64,000 bases of DNA from Limenecus sp048360435 (lineage in GTDB: Bacteria; Cyanobacteriota; Vampirovibrionia; Gastranaerophilales; Gastranaerophilaceae), in the NCBI GenBank assembly GCA_048360435.1, contig DBGCOP010000030.1, positions 1-64,000 of the forward strand. The letters are read 5' to 3'. The notes beneath the pieces are model-generated. The model saw only the letters and a list, made by a program, of their open reading frames with translations. It did not search any database and was not told where the DNA came from. This document shows, piece by piece, positions 34,314-43,540 of the stretch (its first letter is position 1; the number at the start of each line of letters is the position of its first letter). Position numbers and translations under genes: made by a program.

Positions 34314-35624
34314 ATGAACACAAAAGTAGAGAAACTGGAAAATAATATCGTAAAATTGGATATTGAAATTGATGCCCAAACAGCAGAAAAAGAATATAAC
34401 AAAGCATGCAAAAGACTTGCACAAAGAGTAAATATACCGGGCTTCAGAAAAGGTAAAGCTCCCAGAGCAATTCTTGAAAAAAATATCGGTGCTGAAACAA
34501 TAAAAAGAGATGTTTTGGAATATTTACTTCCTTCAACATTTGCACAGGCTATTACAGAAAATGAATTGAATGTTATAACAGAACCTTATGTTGAATCTTA
34601 TGAATTCGAAGCAGGAAAACCTGTCACTATTGTAGCTAAAGTTGAACTCAAACCGGAAGTTAAATTCGACAAATACAAAGACATGGATATTGAAGTTGAA
34701 GAATTCAAAACTGCTGAAGATGCAATGGAAAAAGAACTTAATGAATTGACTGAAAAATTCACAGAACTCAAATCAATTTCAGACCGAGAAACTAACGAAA
34801 AAGATGTTGTAGTTATGGATTTTGACGGCTCCGTAAATGGTGAAAAAATCGAAGGCGGTTCTGCAAAAAATTATATGCTCGATTTAGAACACAGCAACTT
34901 TATTCCGGGCTTTGCCGAACAGCTTGTCGGTAAAAAAATCGGTGAAGAATTCACAATTGATGTAACATTCCCGGAAAATTACCATGACGAAAAATTAAAA
35001 GGACAACCTGCTCAGTTCAAAATTACAATCAATGAAATTAAAGAAAAAGTTAAACCTGAATTAACCGATGAACTTGCACAAAAAGTTAACCCGAGCTTCA
35101 AAACAGTTGAAGATTTGAAAGCAGACATACAAAAATATCTCGACAATACAGCAAAAATCGAAAATGACAAAAGAAGTGCGAACAAAGTTTTCGAAACTAT
35201 CTTGAACAATATGACAGTAGACGTTCAACCTACAATGATTGAAAGAGAAAAAGAAGCTCTCGTTTCTGACTTCAAACATAAAGTAGCACAAACAGGCGTT
35301 TCTTGGGAAGATGTCATAAAAAAAGACGGAGCTGAAAAAATAGACGAAGAGTTAAAAGCAGAAGCACTGAACAGAATCAAAAACTCTTTAATGATTTCGG
35401 AAATTGCAAAACTTGAAAATATACAAGTAACTGCTCAGGACTTAGAACAAAAAATCGCTGAGATGGCTATGATGTATCAAACAAACAATGAGACTATACT
35501 AAAAGAAATTCAAAGAAACACTGCTTTGATTCAATCATTGTCTCAACAAGCATTAAGTCAAAAAGTTACTAAATTTTTAATTGACAACAACAATATTAAA
35601 TACGTTACAACAGATAAAAAATAA
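34314..35624 (+). CDS. tig: Trigger factor
   Basis: Tig (436 aa) is the ribosome-bound folding chaperone with peptidyl-prolyl isomerase activity. The ribosome-docking signature is present as GFRKGKAPRAILEKNIG near residue 40. The FKBP-like domain is central (VVMDFDGSVNGEKIEGGSAK, then FIPGFAEQLVGKKIGEEF). The helical C-terminal chaperone arms follow. I start at MNTKVEKLEN, preceded by TAAGGA; the upstream in-frame ATG would add a non-homologous segment. It heads the conserved tig-clpP-clpX order. Confidence 0.95.
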   Translation: MNTKVEKLENNIVKLDIEIDAQTAEKEYNKACKRLAQRVNIPGFRKGKAPRAILEKNIGAETIKRDVLEYLLPSTFAQAITENELNVITEPYVESYEFEAGKPVTIVAKVELKPEVKFDKYKDMDIEVEEFKTAEDAMEKELNELTEKFTELKSISDRETNEKDVVVMDFDGSVNGEKIEGGSAKNYMLDLEHSNFIPGFAEQLVGKKIGEEFTIDVTFPENYHDEKLKGQPAQFKITINEIKEKVKPELTDELAQKVNPSFKTVEDLKADIQKYLDNTAKIENDKRSANKVFETILNNMTVDVQPTMIEREKEALVSDFKHKVAQTGVSWEDVIKKDGAEKIDEELKAEALNRIKNSLMISEIAKLENIQVTAQDLEQKIAEMAMMYQTNNETILKEIQRNTALIQSLSQQALSQKVTKFLIDNNNIKYVTTDKK

Positions 35625-35663
35625 CATATAATATATATTAATCAGAATAAGAAAGGGCAATTT

Positions 35664-36263
35664 ATGAGCTTTGTACCAACAGTTGTAGAACAATCAAGCC
35701 GTGGAGAACGTGCATTTGACATATTTTCAAGACTGCTTAGAGAAAGAATTATCTTTCTTGGCACACCGATTGATGACATGGTAGCCAACCTCGTAGTGGC
35801 TCAAATGCTGCTTCTGGATTCAGAAAATCCTGAAAAAGACATTATGTTATACATCAATTCACCCGGAGGAAGTGTTACAGCAGGTTTTGCTATTTATGAC
35901 ACAATGCAGCACATTCGTTCGGATGTTTCTACTATATGTCTTGGGCAGGCTGCATCAATGGGTGCTTTCTTGCTCTCATCAGGAACAAAAGGCAAAAGAC
36001 TTGCTCTTCCCCATTCAAGAGTATTGATTCACCAACCATTAGGCGGTGCACAAGGTCAGGCAACCGACATCGAAATTCAAGCTGCCGAAATCTTGAGAAT
36101 CAAAAAATCATTGAATGAAATTCTTGCTTCAAATACAGGACAATCTATTAAGAAAATAGAAAAAGACACAGACAGAGATTATATCATGACACCTGAAGAA
36201 GCACTTGAATACGGTATGATTGATAAAGTTGTTACTATGGATAAGCACCCGAAAGCTGAATAG
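35664..36263 (+). CDS. clpP: ATP-dependent Clp protease proteolytic subunit
   Basis: ClpP (199 aa) forms the tetradecameric protease chamber. The catalytic Ser98 is in GQAASMGAFLL, His123 in RVLIHQPLGG, and the Asp in DTDRDYIMTPEEA. Length and motifs are standard. AAAGGG lies just before the ATG. It is flanked by tig and its unfoldase partner clpX, which is about 30 bases downstream. Confidence 0.97.
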   Translation: MSFVPTVVEQSSRGERAFDIFSRLLRERIIFLGTPIDDMVANLVVAQMLLLDSENPEKDIMLYINSPGGSVTAGFAIYDTMQHIRSDVSTICLGQAASMGAFLLSSGTKGKRLALPHSRVLIHQPLGGAQGQATDIEIQAAEILRIKKSLNEILASNTGQSIKKIEKDTDRDYIMTPEEALEYGMIDKVVTMDKHPKAE

Positions 36264-36294
36264 AGACGGGACTTACTGATAGGAGAATAGAGTA

Positions 36295-37617
36295 ATGGTT
36301 AAACACGATGACAGCCGCTTAAAATGTTCATTCTGCGGAAAGACACAGGATCAGGTAAAAAAACTTATTGCCGGACCCGAGGTCTATATTTGCGATGAAT
36401 GCGTAGAATTGTGTAATGAAATTCTGGACGAAGAATTTTTCGAAAATAAAGAAAAAACAGAAAAAGAAGAAGTCAAAGAAGCTGACATTTCATCAGTTCC
36501 AAAACCGCATGAAATAAAAGCATACCTTGACGAGCACATTGTAGGACAAGACGATGCAAAAAAAGTATTGTCTGTGGCTGTCTACAACCATTACAAAAGA
36601 ATAGCACATAACGCAACTGAAAAAGATAATACAGGAATCGAAATCCAAAAAAGCAATATTTTGCTTGTAGGACCGACCGGTTCAGGTAAAACTCTTCTTG
36701 CTCAGACTCTGGCAAAAATGCTTGATGTACCTTTTGCGGTTGCAGATGCAACAACATTAACAGAAGCAGGATATGTTGGTGATGATGTAGAAAACATTCT
36801 TTTGAGGCTTTATCAAAGTGCAGAGTTTGATGCACAAAAAGCTGAAAGAGGTATTATTTACATTGACGAAATCGATAAAATTGCCAGAAAATCAGAAAAC
36901 CCCAGCATAACAAGAGATGTATCAGGTGAAGGTGTTCAACAGGCTCTTTTAAAAATGATTGAAGGCACTGTTGCAAACGTACCTCCTCAAGGCGGAAGAA
37001 AACATCCTCATCAGGAATTTATACAAATTGATACGAAAAATATTCTGTTTATTGTAGGCGGTGCTTTCGTAGGTCTGGATAAAATCGTTGAAAGAAGGGC
37101 TGACGAAGGAACATCATTAGGCTTTGGAGCAAAAGCTCCTGCCACTGCGGCTGAAAAAGAAATTGCAGCACAAAAAATGCTCAAAAAATTGCAGCCTGAA
37201 GACCTTTTGAAATTCGGTTTGATTCCAGAATTCATTGGTCGTGTTCCTATTTATGCTGTTCTTGATCAGCTTGATGAAGCAACATTGAAAATGATATTAA
37301 CAGAGCCCAAAAATGCTATTATCAAACAGTATCAATGTCTTTTGAAAATGGACAATGTTGATTTGAAATTCGAGCCTGAAGCCATTGAGCTTATTGCAAA
37401 AGAAGCAATTAAACGTAAAACAGGTGCACGTGCTTTGCGTTCAATTGTTGAAGAACTTATGCTGAATATTATGTATGAAGTACCTTCACAAGAGAATGTA
37501 CATGAGTTCACAGTAACAGCTGAAATGGTAAAAAAGCGTGAAAATGTAGCTGAACTTATCAAGCTTCCTAACAAAATTAATGAATCATCAGTAGAAACAC
37601 AGGAAGAAATAGCATAG
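36295..37617 (+). CDS. clpX: ATP-dependent Clp protease ATP-binding subunit ClpX
   Basis: ClpX (440 aa) unfolds substrates for ClpP. The N-terminal zinc domain has Cys11, Cys14, Cys33 and Cys36. Walker A is GPTGSGKT at about residue 126, and Walker B is in GIIYIDEIDKIA. The pore loop region GYVGDDVEN and the sensor-2 GARALRSIVE are present. It follows clpP by 31 bases. Confidence 0.97.
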   Translation: MVKHDDSRLKCSFCGKTQDQVKKLIAGPEVYICDECVELCNEILDEEFFENKEKTEKEEVKEADISSVPKPHEIKAYLDEHIVGQDDAKKVLSVAVYNHYKRIAHNATEKDNTGIEIQKSNILLVGPTGSGKTLLAQTLAKMLDVPFAVADATTLTEAGYVGDDVENILLRLYQSAEFDAQKAERGIIYIDEIDKIARKSENPSITRDVSGEGVQQALLKMIEGTVANVPPQGGRKHPHQEFIQIDTKNILFIVGGAFVGLDKIVERRADEGTSLGFGAKAPATAAEKEIAAQKMLKKLQPEDLLKFGLIPEFIGRVPIYAVLDQLDEATLKMILTEPKNAIIKQYQCLLKMDNVDLKFEPEAIELIAKEAIKRKTGARALRSIVEELMLNIMYEVPSQENVHEFTVTAEMVKKRENVAELIKLPNKINESSVETQEEIA

Positions 37618-37670
37618 ATAATACAGATAAAATAGCATCAAAATTTTTAGGAAAAAGAGTTGAGGGCAGT

Positions 37671-38513
37671 ATGTCTTACGACTCTTCTTTTCTTGTTGCC
37701 GTACCAAGATGTGAAAACAGAAAGCAATATGACATTGATGAAAAAAAATTGCCTTTTTACGGCACTGATGTATGGCATGCTTACGAATTTTCTTCGATGA
37801 CAAAAAATGGTCTGCCAGTAACAAAATTAATGAAAATGGAATATGATTGCGAAAGTGAATTTATTGTTGAATCAAAATCTCTTAAACTTTATTTGAATTC
37901 ATTCAATATGACCAGATTCGGAAAAACACAGCAAGAATGTCTGGAAGAATGTAAAAAAATTATTGAACATGATTTAAGTGAAATACTAAAAACACAAGTA
38001 AGAATAAACTTTCTTGATAATACAACACAAAAAATCGAAGTCTTCAGCAAATACAAAAATATTTTAAACATTGTAAATGCAAATGACATAAGAATTGAAC
38101 ACTTTAAAGAAGCTCCGGAAGTGCTTGAAACAGAAGAAACAGAAATCAGTACGGAATATTATTTAACATTTGATTCACTTCGTTCAAATTGCAGGGTTAC
38201 ACATCAGCCTGACTTTGGAGATGCTTTTATATATTACAAATCTAAAAAACACATAAAAGAAGATAGTCTTATAAAATATCTTTGTTCATTCCGCACCGAA
38301 TATCATTTTCATGAAGAATGCTGTGAAATGATTTTCAAAAGACTTTTTGACAAACTTAATAAAGATGACGAACTGCTTGTTTCAATTCTTTACACAAGAA
38401 GAGGAGGAATCGACATCTGTCCTTCACGCTGGAGCAAAAATAACAGGGAAATTTCTGATATTTTTTTATTAACTGACATAAAAAAATATGCAAGAAACGG
38501 AATAAAGCAATAA
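37671..38513 (+). CDS. queF: 7-cyano-7-deazaguanine reductase (bimodular QueF)
   Basis: QueF (280 aa) reduces preQ0 to preQ1 with NADPH for queuosine in tRNA. It is the two-module form: the substrate-binding ESKSLKLYLNSFN in the N-terminal half, catalytic Cys174 in LRSNCRVTHQPDFGD, and YTRRGGIDICP near the end. A family-like N-terminal extension (IASKFLGKRVEGS) is encoded in frame before this ATG, but only with non-standard start codons, so the true start is uncertain. GAGGG precedes the ATG. It comes after clpX; other que genes are not nearby. Confidence 0.92.
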   Translation: MSYDSSFLVAVPRCENRKQYDIDEKKLPFYGTDVWHAYEFSSMTKNGLPVTKLMKMEYDCESEFIVESKSLKLYLNSFNMTRFGKTQQECLEECKKIIEHDLSEILKTQVRINFLDNTTQKIEVFSKYKNILNIVNANDIRIEHFKEAPEVLETEETEISTEYYLTFDSLRSNCRVTHQPDFGDAFIYYKSKKHIKEDSLIKYLCSFRTEYHFHEECCEMIFKRLFDKLNKDDELLVSILYTRRGGIDICPSRWSKNNREISDIFLLTDIKKYARNGIKQ

Positions 38514-38534
38514 ACCTAAAAATGAGGATTTTTT

Positions 38535-39350
38535 ATGAAAAAGATAACAACTTTCATCATTTGTTTTTTAATTACTGTTATTCTTACTTCAGTTGCAGTT
38601 TTTTATCTGGTAAATCCAAACGACCCTCAATACAAAACTTATTATAAAGAAAATGCAGCAATAGAAGCATTTTCAAATAAAGATATCGAAACATATTTCA
38701 AATATATGGACAATCCGGTCACCGTAAAAAATCACTCAGGTCCGGCAACACTTTTGGCATACACATATGCAGAATCAGGGAAATGCGATGATGCAGTCAG
38801 AGTAATAAATTCTTTTGAAAAAGAAAATGATTACTCATATTGTATGCAATACAAACCTCTTATGAGGCTGGCTTGCAGAAGTATGCATATAATATCACCG
38901 CTAAATCTAAATATAGATAAAGAAGTTGCTTTATCAAATATATATTTGCTCAAAGCTGATTACAAAAAAGCAATAGAACACGATAAAAAAAGAAAAAAGA
39001 AAAATTATTGCTTCAGTGCACGCTTGTATGCTGAAACCGGTGATTTGCAACAAGCTGATAATCTGGTAAAAAATTGTAAAAACAAAAGAGAAATAAACCA
39101 GACAAAAGGCATTATTGCACAAAAGAATAAAAATTATATCGAAGCTGAAAAATTTTACAAACAATCTTTGAACAAAAACTGTGAAAAGAAGCCCAATTGC
39201 ACTGGAAACAATACATCATATCTTTACCTTGCAAAACTGTATACAGAAACAGGCAAAACACAATCCGCAGAAACTTTATGTAATAAAGTTCTGACAACCG
39301 TTCCATGGAACAATAAAGCAAAAACTTGTTTTAATGAAACAAAAAAATAA
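38535..39350 (+). CDS. Membrane-anchored TPR-like protein
   Basis: The 271-aa protein has an uncleaved signal anchor (residues about 5-27) and a periplasmic or outer-face helical-repeat domain. Repeats resembling TPR units are visible: AYTYAESGKCDDAVRVINSF, SARLYAETGDLQQADNLV, KGIIAQKNKNYIEAEKFYKQ and LAKLYTETGKTQSAETLCNK. Several Cys residues could pair outside the membrane. The function is probably a protein-interaction scaffold, with no known partner. It follows queF by 21 bases. Confidence 0.75.
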   Translation: MKKITTFIICFLITVILTSVAVFYLVNPNDPQYKTYYKENAAIEAFSNKDIETYFKYMDNPVTVKNHSGPATLLAYTYAESGKCDDAVRVINSFEKENDYSYCMQYKPLMRLACRSMHIISPLNLNIDKEVALSNIYLLKADYKKAIEHDKKRKKKNYCFSARLYAETGDLQQADNLVKNCKNKREINQTKGIIAQKNKNYIEAEKFYKQSLNKNCEKKPNCTGNNTSYLYLAKLYTETGKTQSAETLCNKVLTTVPWNNKAKTCFNETKK

Positions 39351-39443
39351 TCTCGTGCATATACATTGTTGTCATATCTTACAAAAAATAGTAAAATAAC
39401 TATACTTGTCTGAAATATAATCTGATATAAGAGAGGATATGAT

Positions 39444-40790
39444 ATGAAGTTACATATGCAGATTTTAATTGCGCTCGGTCTGGGCATAAAAAGAAACGGG
39501 CACATATTTTTGGGTTTAATAGCAGGTATCATTCTTGGTATAGCAATGCATGCCTATAATGCAACACACGAACCCACGACTGTATATAATATTCTCTATG
39601 CTGTTTTAAATTTCATAGGACAGGCTTTCATCAGATTGATTCAAATGGTTATAATTCCATTAATATTCAGTGCAATAATAATAGGTATATCAAGCATAGG
39701 CGACAACAAACAGCTCGGAGCCTTCGGTTTAAAAATGATATTTTATTATACAATCATTTCGGTTGCAGCTGTGGTCATCGGTACAACACTTGCTTTGACA
39801 CTACATCCGGGAGACGGGGTCCAGTCTTTCATAAGCCAAAAATCAGCAGTTGCAACGCAACACATTGTTAAAGATGCTATTGCACAACAACAAGGGCACC
39901 TTTCTGAAATGTTCATAAATCTTATCCCTGCTAACCCTATGGAAGCATTGGCAAAAGGAGAGATGGTTCCAATTATCATATTTATTATGATTTTTGCTAT
40001 TGCACTGGCTAAAGTGGGAGAAATAAACAGACCCGTTGTTTCATTCTTTGAATCGATATTTGCTGCAACAATGAAAGTTACAGATGGAATAATGTATCTT
40101 GCGGCTCCGGGTATATTTGCCTTAACAGCTACCGCCATTTCATCGTTCGGAATATCTGTTTTCAGCAGCATATCAAAATATTTTCTCGCAATATTAATAG
40201 GTTTTGCAATACAATTATTTGTTGTATATCCGATACTTATGAAAGTATTTTCCAAGGTGCCTGTAAGACTATTCTTTGCTGCAATAGCTGAAGCAATGAT
40301 GGTCGGTTTTGGTACGGCAAGCAGCTCTGCAACATTACCGCTTGTAATAGCATGCTGTGAAAAACGAGGAATCTCTCACAAAGTATGCAGCTTTGTTCTT
40401 CCTCTCGGTGTAACGCTGAACTTCGATGCAACAGCAATGTTTCAGGTAATTGCTGTTTTATTCCTTACACAAGCTTACGGCGTAACAGTGGAACCGCTTC
40501 AGCTGCTTCAAATTGCAGTTCTTGCTATTGTTGCATCCAGCACATGTGCCGGTATCCCCGGAGGAGGAATCATCACCATAGCACTTGTTCTAAACAGCTT
40601 TGGTTTAACTCCGACACAAATGGTAGAAGGTTTTGCTTTCTTGTTTGCAGTAGACAGAATTGTTGATATGTTCAGAACAATGCTTAACATTACATCAGAT
40701 GCTGTTGTCACAGCAGTAATAGCAGACAACGAAAATGAACTCAACTATGATATGCTCACAAGTGAAGAATCATATAAAGATATAATATAA
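39444..40790 (+). CDS. Dicarboxylate/amino acid:cation symporter (DAACS family)
   Basis: The 448-aa polytopic membrane protein is of the GltP/GltT/DctA type. It has about eight membrane helices plus re-entrant hairpins. Signatures are FIRLIQMVIIPLIFSAIIIG, the serine-rich hairpin VGFGTASSSATLPLV, the transport helix VLPLGVTLNFDATAMFQV (family NMDGT variant), and TCAGIPGGGIITIALVLNSF with the final FRTMLNITSDAV. It takes up glutamate, aspartate or C4-dicarboxylates with Na+ or H+; which one is not decidable. The ribosome-binding site is GAGAGG. Confidence 0.93.
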   Translation: MKLHMQILIALGLGIKRNGHIFLGLIAGIILGIAMHAYNATHEPTTVYNILYAVLNFIGQAFIRLIQMVIIPLIFSAIIIGISSIGDNKQLGAFGLKMIFYYTIISVAAVVIGTTLALTLHPGDGVQSFISQKSAVATQHIVKDAIAQQQGHLSEMFINLIPANPMEALAKGEMVPIIIFIMIFAIALAKVGEINRPVVSFFESIFAATMKVTDGIMYLAAPGIFALTATAISSFGISVFSSISKYFLAILIGFAIQLFVVYPILMKVFSKVPVRLFFAAIAEAMMVGFGTASSSATLPLVIACCEKRGISHKVCSFVLPLGVTLNFDATAMFQVIAVLFLTQAYGVTVEPLQLLQIAVLAIVASSTCAGIPGGGIITIALVLNSFGLTPTQMVEGFAFLFAVDRIVDMFRTMLNITSDAVVTAVIADNENELNYDMLTSEESYKDII

Positions 40791-40792
40791 TA

Positions 40793-42076
40793 ATGAAAAA
40801 TACCGATATAACAGTACACAAAGCCGAAAAATTAAAAGGTGAAATAACAATTCCCTCAGATAAATCAATAAGCCACAGAAGCGCAATGTTTGCTGCGCTG
40901 ACAGGAGGAGTTCTTGAGGTAAAAAACTTTTCTCAGGGAGCAGACTGTATAAGCACGCTTAATATTATCAAAGAACTAGGCTGTGAAGTTGAAACATTAG
41001 GCGAAAAACATATCAGAATAAATGCAGAAAATGCCTTTAAAAAGCAAATATACAAATTAGACTGCGGAAACTCAGGAACCTCAATGAGACTCTTTTCAGG
41101 AATAGTTGCATCCAGAGAAATTGAATCAACACTCTTTGGTGACCAGAGTCTCAGCAAACGTCCCATGAAAAGGGTTATATTGCCTCTTGAACTTATGGGC
41201 GCAGAGATTAAACATAATGATTTTAAAGCACCTCTTGTTATAAAAGGCAAAGAGCTTTTTCCAATTGATTACAAAAGTCCAATTGCCTCTGCACAGGTGA
41301 AATCTTGCATACTTCTGGCAGGCTTGAATACGATAGGTGAAACCAAAGTCACTGAACCTTATATATCAAGAGACCACACAGAAAGAATGTTGAAATATCT
41401 GGGAGCGGAAATTGAGACAAATGATACAACAACAAAAATAAAAAAATCAAAGCTTGAGCCTAAAAACCTCAGTATTTGCGGAGACATTTCTTCTGCGGCA
41501 TTTTTTCTTGTTGCCGGTGCAATTGTTCCAAATTCTGATATTATTCTAAAAAATGTTGGACTCAATCCGACAAGAACCGGAATAATAGATGTTATGCAAA
41601 AAATGGGAGCAAACCTTGAAATCCTTGATAAACAAACAGAATGCAATGAAGAAATCGGAGATATAAGAATAAAAACATCACAACTTAAAGCTATAACAAT
41701 AGAAGGTTCTATCATACCAAGATTGATTGATGAGCTTCCGGTCATTGCAGTGCTTGCAACGCAGGCTGAAGGTTCGACCATAGTAAAAGATGCAAGCGAT
41801 TTAAGAAATAAAGAGTCGGACAGAATAAAATGCCTCGTAACCGAATTAAAAAAGCTCGGAGCAGATATAGAAGAAACCCCTGACGGCTTTATTATTCACG
41901 GACAAAAAGAACTCCAAGGCGGCACAGAAACAGAATGCTATCATGATCACAGACTGGCAATGAGTCTTTACGTAGCAGGACTAATATGCAAACAACCTGT
42001 AAAAATTAAAGAATTCAACTGGGTGGATATTTCATTTCCCGAATTTTTAGGACTCATGGAAACACTGCAATACTAA
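40793..42076 (+). CDS. aroA: 3-phosphoshikimate 1-carboxyvinyltransferase (EPSP synthase)
   Basis: AroA (427 aa) joins phosphoenolpyruvate and shikimate-3-phosphate in aromatic synthesis. Motifs: PSDKSISHRSAMFAALTGG (Lys, Ser, Arg substrate contacts), LDCGNSGTSMRLFSG, DQSLSKRPMKRV, SAQVKSCILLAG, and the end YHDHRLAMSL. It starts 3 bases after the symporter stop with no separate ribosome-binding site, so translation is probably coupled, though the two functions are unrelated. Other shikimate genes are not in the window. Confidence 0.96.
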   Translation: MKNTDITVHKAEKLKGEITIPSDKSISHRSAMFAALTGGVLEVKNFSQGADCISTLNIIKELGCEVETLGEKHIRINAENAFKKQIYKLDCGNSGTSMRLFSGIVASREIESTLFGDQSLSKRPMKRVILPLELMGAEIKHNDFKAPLVIKGKELFPIDYKSPIASAQVKSCILLAGLNTIGETKVTEPYISRDHTERMLKYLGAEIETNDTTTKIKKSKLEPKNLSICGDISSAAFFLVAGAIVPNSDIILKNVGLNPTRTGIIDVMQKMGANLEILDKQTECNEEIGDIRIKTSQLKAITIEGSIIPRLIDELPVIAVLATQAEGSTIVKDASDLRNKESDRIKCLVTELKKLGADIEETPDGFIIHGQKELQGGTETECYHDHRLAMSLYVAGLICKQPVKIKEFNWVDISFPEFLGLMETLQY

Positions 42077-42265
42077 TTATTCTTTAAAATCCGGACGTCC
42101 GCATTTATCGATATTTTTTATTCTCTCAACCCAGACATAGGTTTTATTTTGCTGAAAAGCAAAAGGGTTAGAAGAATAACATTTTTCTCTCGACATATAT
42201 TGGGATTTTCTGTCGATTTCATTTATACGCTTTATTAACTTTTTTAAAGACAACAAAAGATTCAT
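42077..42265 (-). CDS. Small hypothetical protein, convergent with aroA
   Basis: The 62-aa frame starts MNLLLSLKKLIKRINEIDRK and ends VERIKNIDKCGRPDFKE. Composition is protein-like (two Cys, one Trp, a Pro-containing SSNPFAFQQ), but there is no clear ribosome-binding site and no family is recognised. Its stop abuts the aroA stop. It may be real or a chance frame. Confidence 0.4.
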   Translation of the reverse strand: MNLLLSLKKLIKRINEIDRKSQYMSREKCYSSNPFAFQQNKTYVWVERIKNIDKCGRPDFKE

Positions 42266-42409
42266 ATCATTCAGCTTTCAACTATTTTATTCCCTTTAAT
42301 TTTCAACATAATTCTTCATTCATATCATCACCGATTTCAAAAAGTATTTAATCAGAAAAAAGTATAAAAAAGACTTACCCTAAAGCACAATTTTTCGTAT
42401 AATTTATTT

Positions 42410-42823
42410 ATGAGAAATCCTGTAAAAGCAAAAAGAATTTTAATAGTCGAAGACAGCCTGGAATGGCAAAAAGTTCACATAACACTTCTGCATGCTTATT
42501 CACGAATTCCACTGGATGTAGAAATTGCATCAAATGCAAGAGATGGTTTGAAGTATATAGAAGAAAATTTAAAAACTCCGTTTGATTTGATACTTACTGA
42601 TTTACAAATGGAAACCGATTTTCATCCTGAATTTGCCGGAGAATGGCTGGTCAAGCAAATTAAGCAAATCAAAGAATACAAAAATGTTCCTATTGTAATA
42701 ATTTCCGCGACATACAACATAGATTTTATTGCTTCATCGCTAGGTGTGGACAGCCTCTCAAAAAGAAGCCTCATAAACAACTCTAACAACTACAATCTTA
42801 TGCTTGATGAACAACTTTTATAA
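42410..42823 (+). CDS. Single-domain response regulator
   Basis: The 137-aa receiver domain has no output domain. The acidic pair is Glu14-Asp15 (LIVEDSLEW), the phospho-acceptor Asp64 (LILTDLQM), the switch Ser99 (VIISATYN), and the conserved Lys118 (SLSKRSL). Asp64 is followed by an insertion-like loop (METDFHPEFAGEW). It probably acts as a phosphate shuttle or stand-alone signalling partner, as CheY-like or Spo0F-like proteins do. No histidine kinase is adjacent. It is monocistronic. Confidence 0.85.
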   Translation: MRNPVKAKRILIVEDSLEWQKVHITLLHAYSRIPLDVEIASNARDGLKYIEENLKTPFDLILTDLQMETDFHPEFAGEWLVKQIKQIKEYKNVPIVIISATYNIDFIASSLGVDSLSKRSLINNSNNYNLMLDEQLL

Positions 42824-42899
42824 AAAAAGCTAAAGATTTATTAAATAAAAGCTTTGCATATTTTATGTTTATTGTAATATATTATTACAGCTAAAAAAC

Positions 42900-42935
42900 A
42901 GGAGAAATAGAATGAGGAAAAGTCGCATTCTATAA
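42900..42935 (+). promoter_or_regulatory. Leader hairpin and 7-codon ORF upstream of rpmG
   Basis: AGGAG (42900-42904) stands 7 bases before ATG AGG AAA AGT CGC ATT CTA TAA (42912-42935), a possible MRKSRIL leader peptide. The same segment is a hairpin: ATAGAATG (42907-42914) pairs with CATTCTAT (42926-42933), hiding the leader start codon. A promoter-like TTGCAT-15-TAATAT lies upstream. Confidence 0.35.
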
Positions 42936-42992
42936 ATCTTGCTTGAGAAAAAATAAAAAGAAAATCGTTAATACTAGATAAGAAGGTACACA

Positions 42993-43160
42993 ATGGGAAT
43001 CAAAGGAAAAGTAGATAAAATGGTAGTTCTTGCTTGTGAAGAATGTAAAGAAAGAAACTACACAACTACAAAAAACAAAAAAACTCAAAAAGAAAGAATG
43101 GAAATCAACAAATATTGCCCAAGATGCAATAAACATACTGTTCACAAAGAAACAAAATAA
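42993..43160 (+). CDS. rpmG: 50S ribosomal protein L33
   Basis: L33 (55 aa) of the zinc-ribbon type: the four ligands are Cys15-x2-Cys18 (VLACEECKERNYTTTKNK) and Cys42-x2-Cys45 (NKYCPRCNKHTVHKE). The TTTKNK motif is universal for L33. An AGAAGG site lies upstream. It heads the rpmG-tRNA-Trp-secE-nusG-rplK-rplA cluster, which is conserved in many bacteria. Confidence 0.95.
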   Translation: MGIKGKVDKMVVLACEECKERNYTTTKNKKTQKERMEINKYCPRCNKHTVHKETK

Positions 43161-43191
43161 CTTTACTAATTGAAAATTTAATATTTAAAGA

Positions 43192-43264
43192 GCGTCCTTA
43201 GTTCAGTTGGTAGAACGTCGGTCTCCAAAACCGGATGTCGAGGGTTCGAGTCCTTCAGGGCGCG
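43192..43264 (+). tRNA. tRNA-Trp (anticodon CCA)
   Basis: The cloverleaf has acceptor GCGTCCT/AGGGCGC (one G-U), D arm GTTC/GAAC, anticodon stem TCGGT/ACCGG with loop CTCCAAA, T arm GAGGG/CCTTC with TTCGAGT, and discriminator G as expected for Trp. CCA is not encoded. Its position between rpmG and secE is a common bacterial arrangement and implies processing from a joint transcript. Confidence 0.96.
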
Positions 43265-43287
43265 ATTTAAATAAAACAGAGGAAACT

Positions 43288-43509
43288 ATGGCTAACCAAA
43301 CAAAAGATAAACAAGACATAAAAGAAGCAGCTAGAGCCTACTTCAAATCAGTAAAGTTGGAATGGGGAAAGATTACATGGCCCCCAAGACAGCAAATATT
43401 TGTAGAAACTATTTATGTAATTGTAATTACGGCTGTTTTTACGATTGCTGTTTTAGCTATGGATACAATATTCAGTGCTATATTTAAAGCACTCGGATTG
43501 ACTCACTAA
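43288..43509 (+). CDS. secE: Preprotein translocase subunit SecE
   Basis: SecE (73 aa) is the short, single-spanning form. An amphipathic segment with the conserved EWGKITWPPRQQI comes first, followed by one membrane helix (ETIYVIVITAVFTIAVLAM). It clamps SecY in the Sec channel. The start was chosen at ATG after AGAGGAAACT; a longer open frame begins inside the tRNA and is not real. It precedes nusG by 31 bases. Confidence 0.94.
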   Translation: MANQTKDKQDIKEAARAYFKSVKLEWGKITWPPRQQIFVETIYVIVITAVFTIAVLAMDTIFSAIFKALGLTH

Positions 43510-43540
43510 TTAGATTTATATAATTACAGGAATTAATATA

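Noticed and set aside
43207..43287. Longer secE start inside tRNA-Trp
   Set aside because: The extension overlaps the tRNA and is not SecE-like; a good ATG with a ribosome-binding site follows the tRNA.
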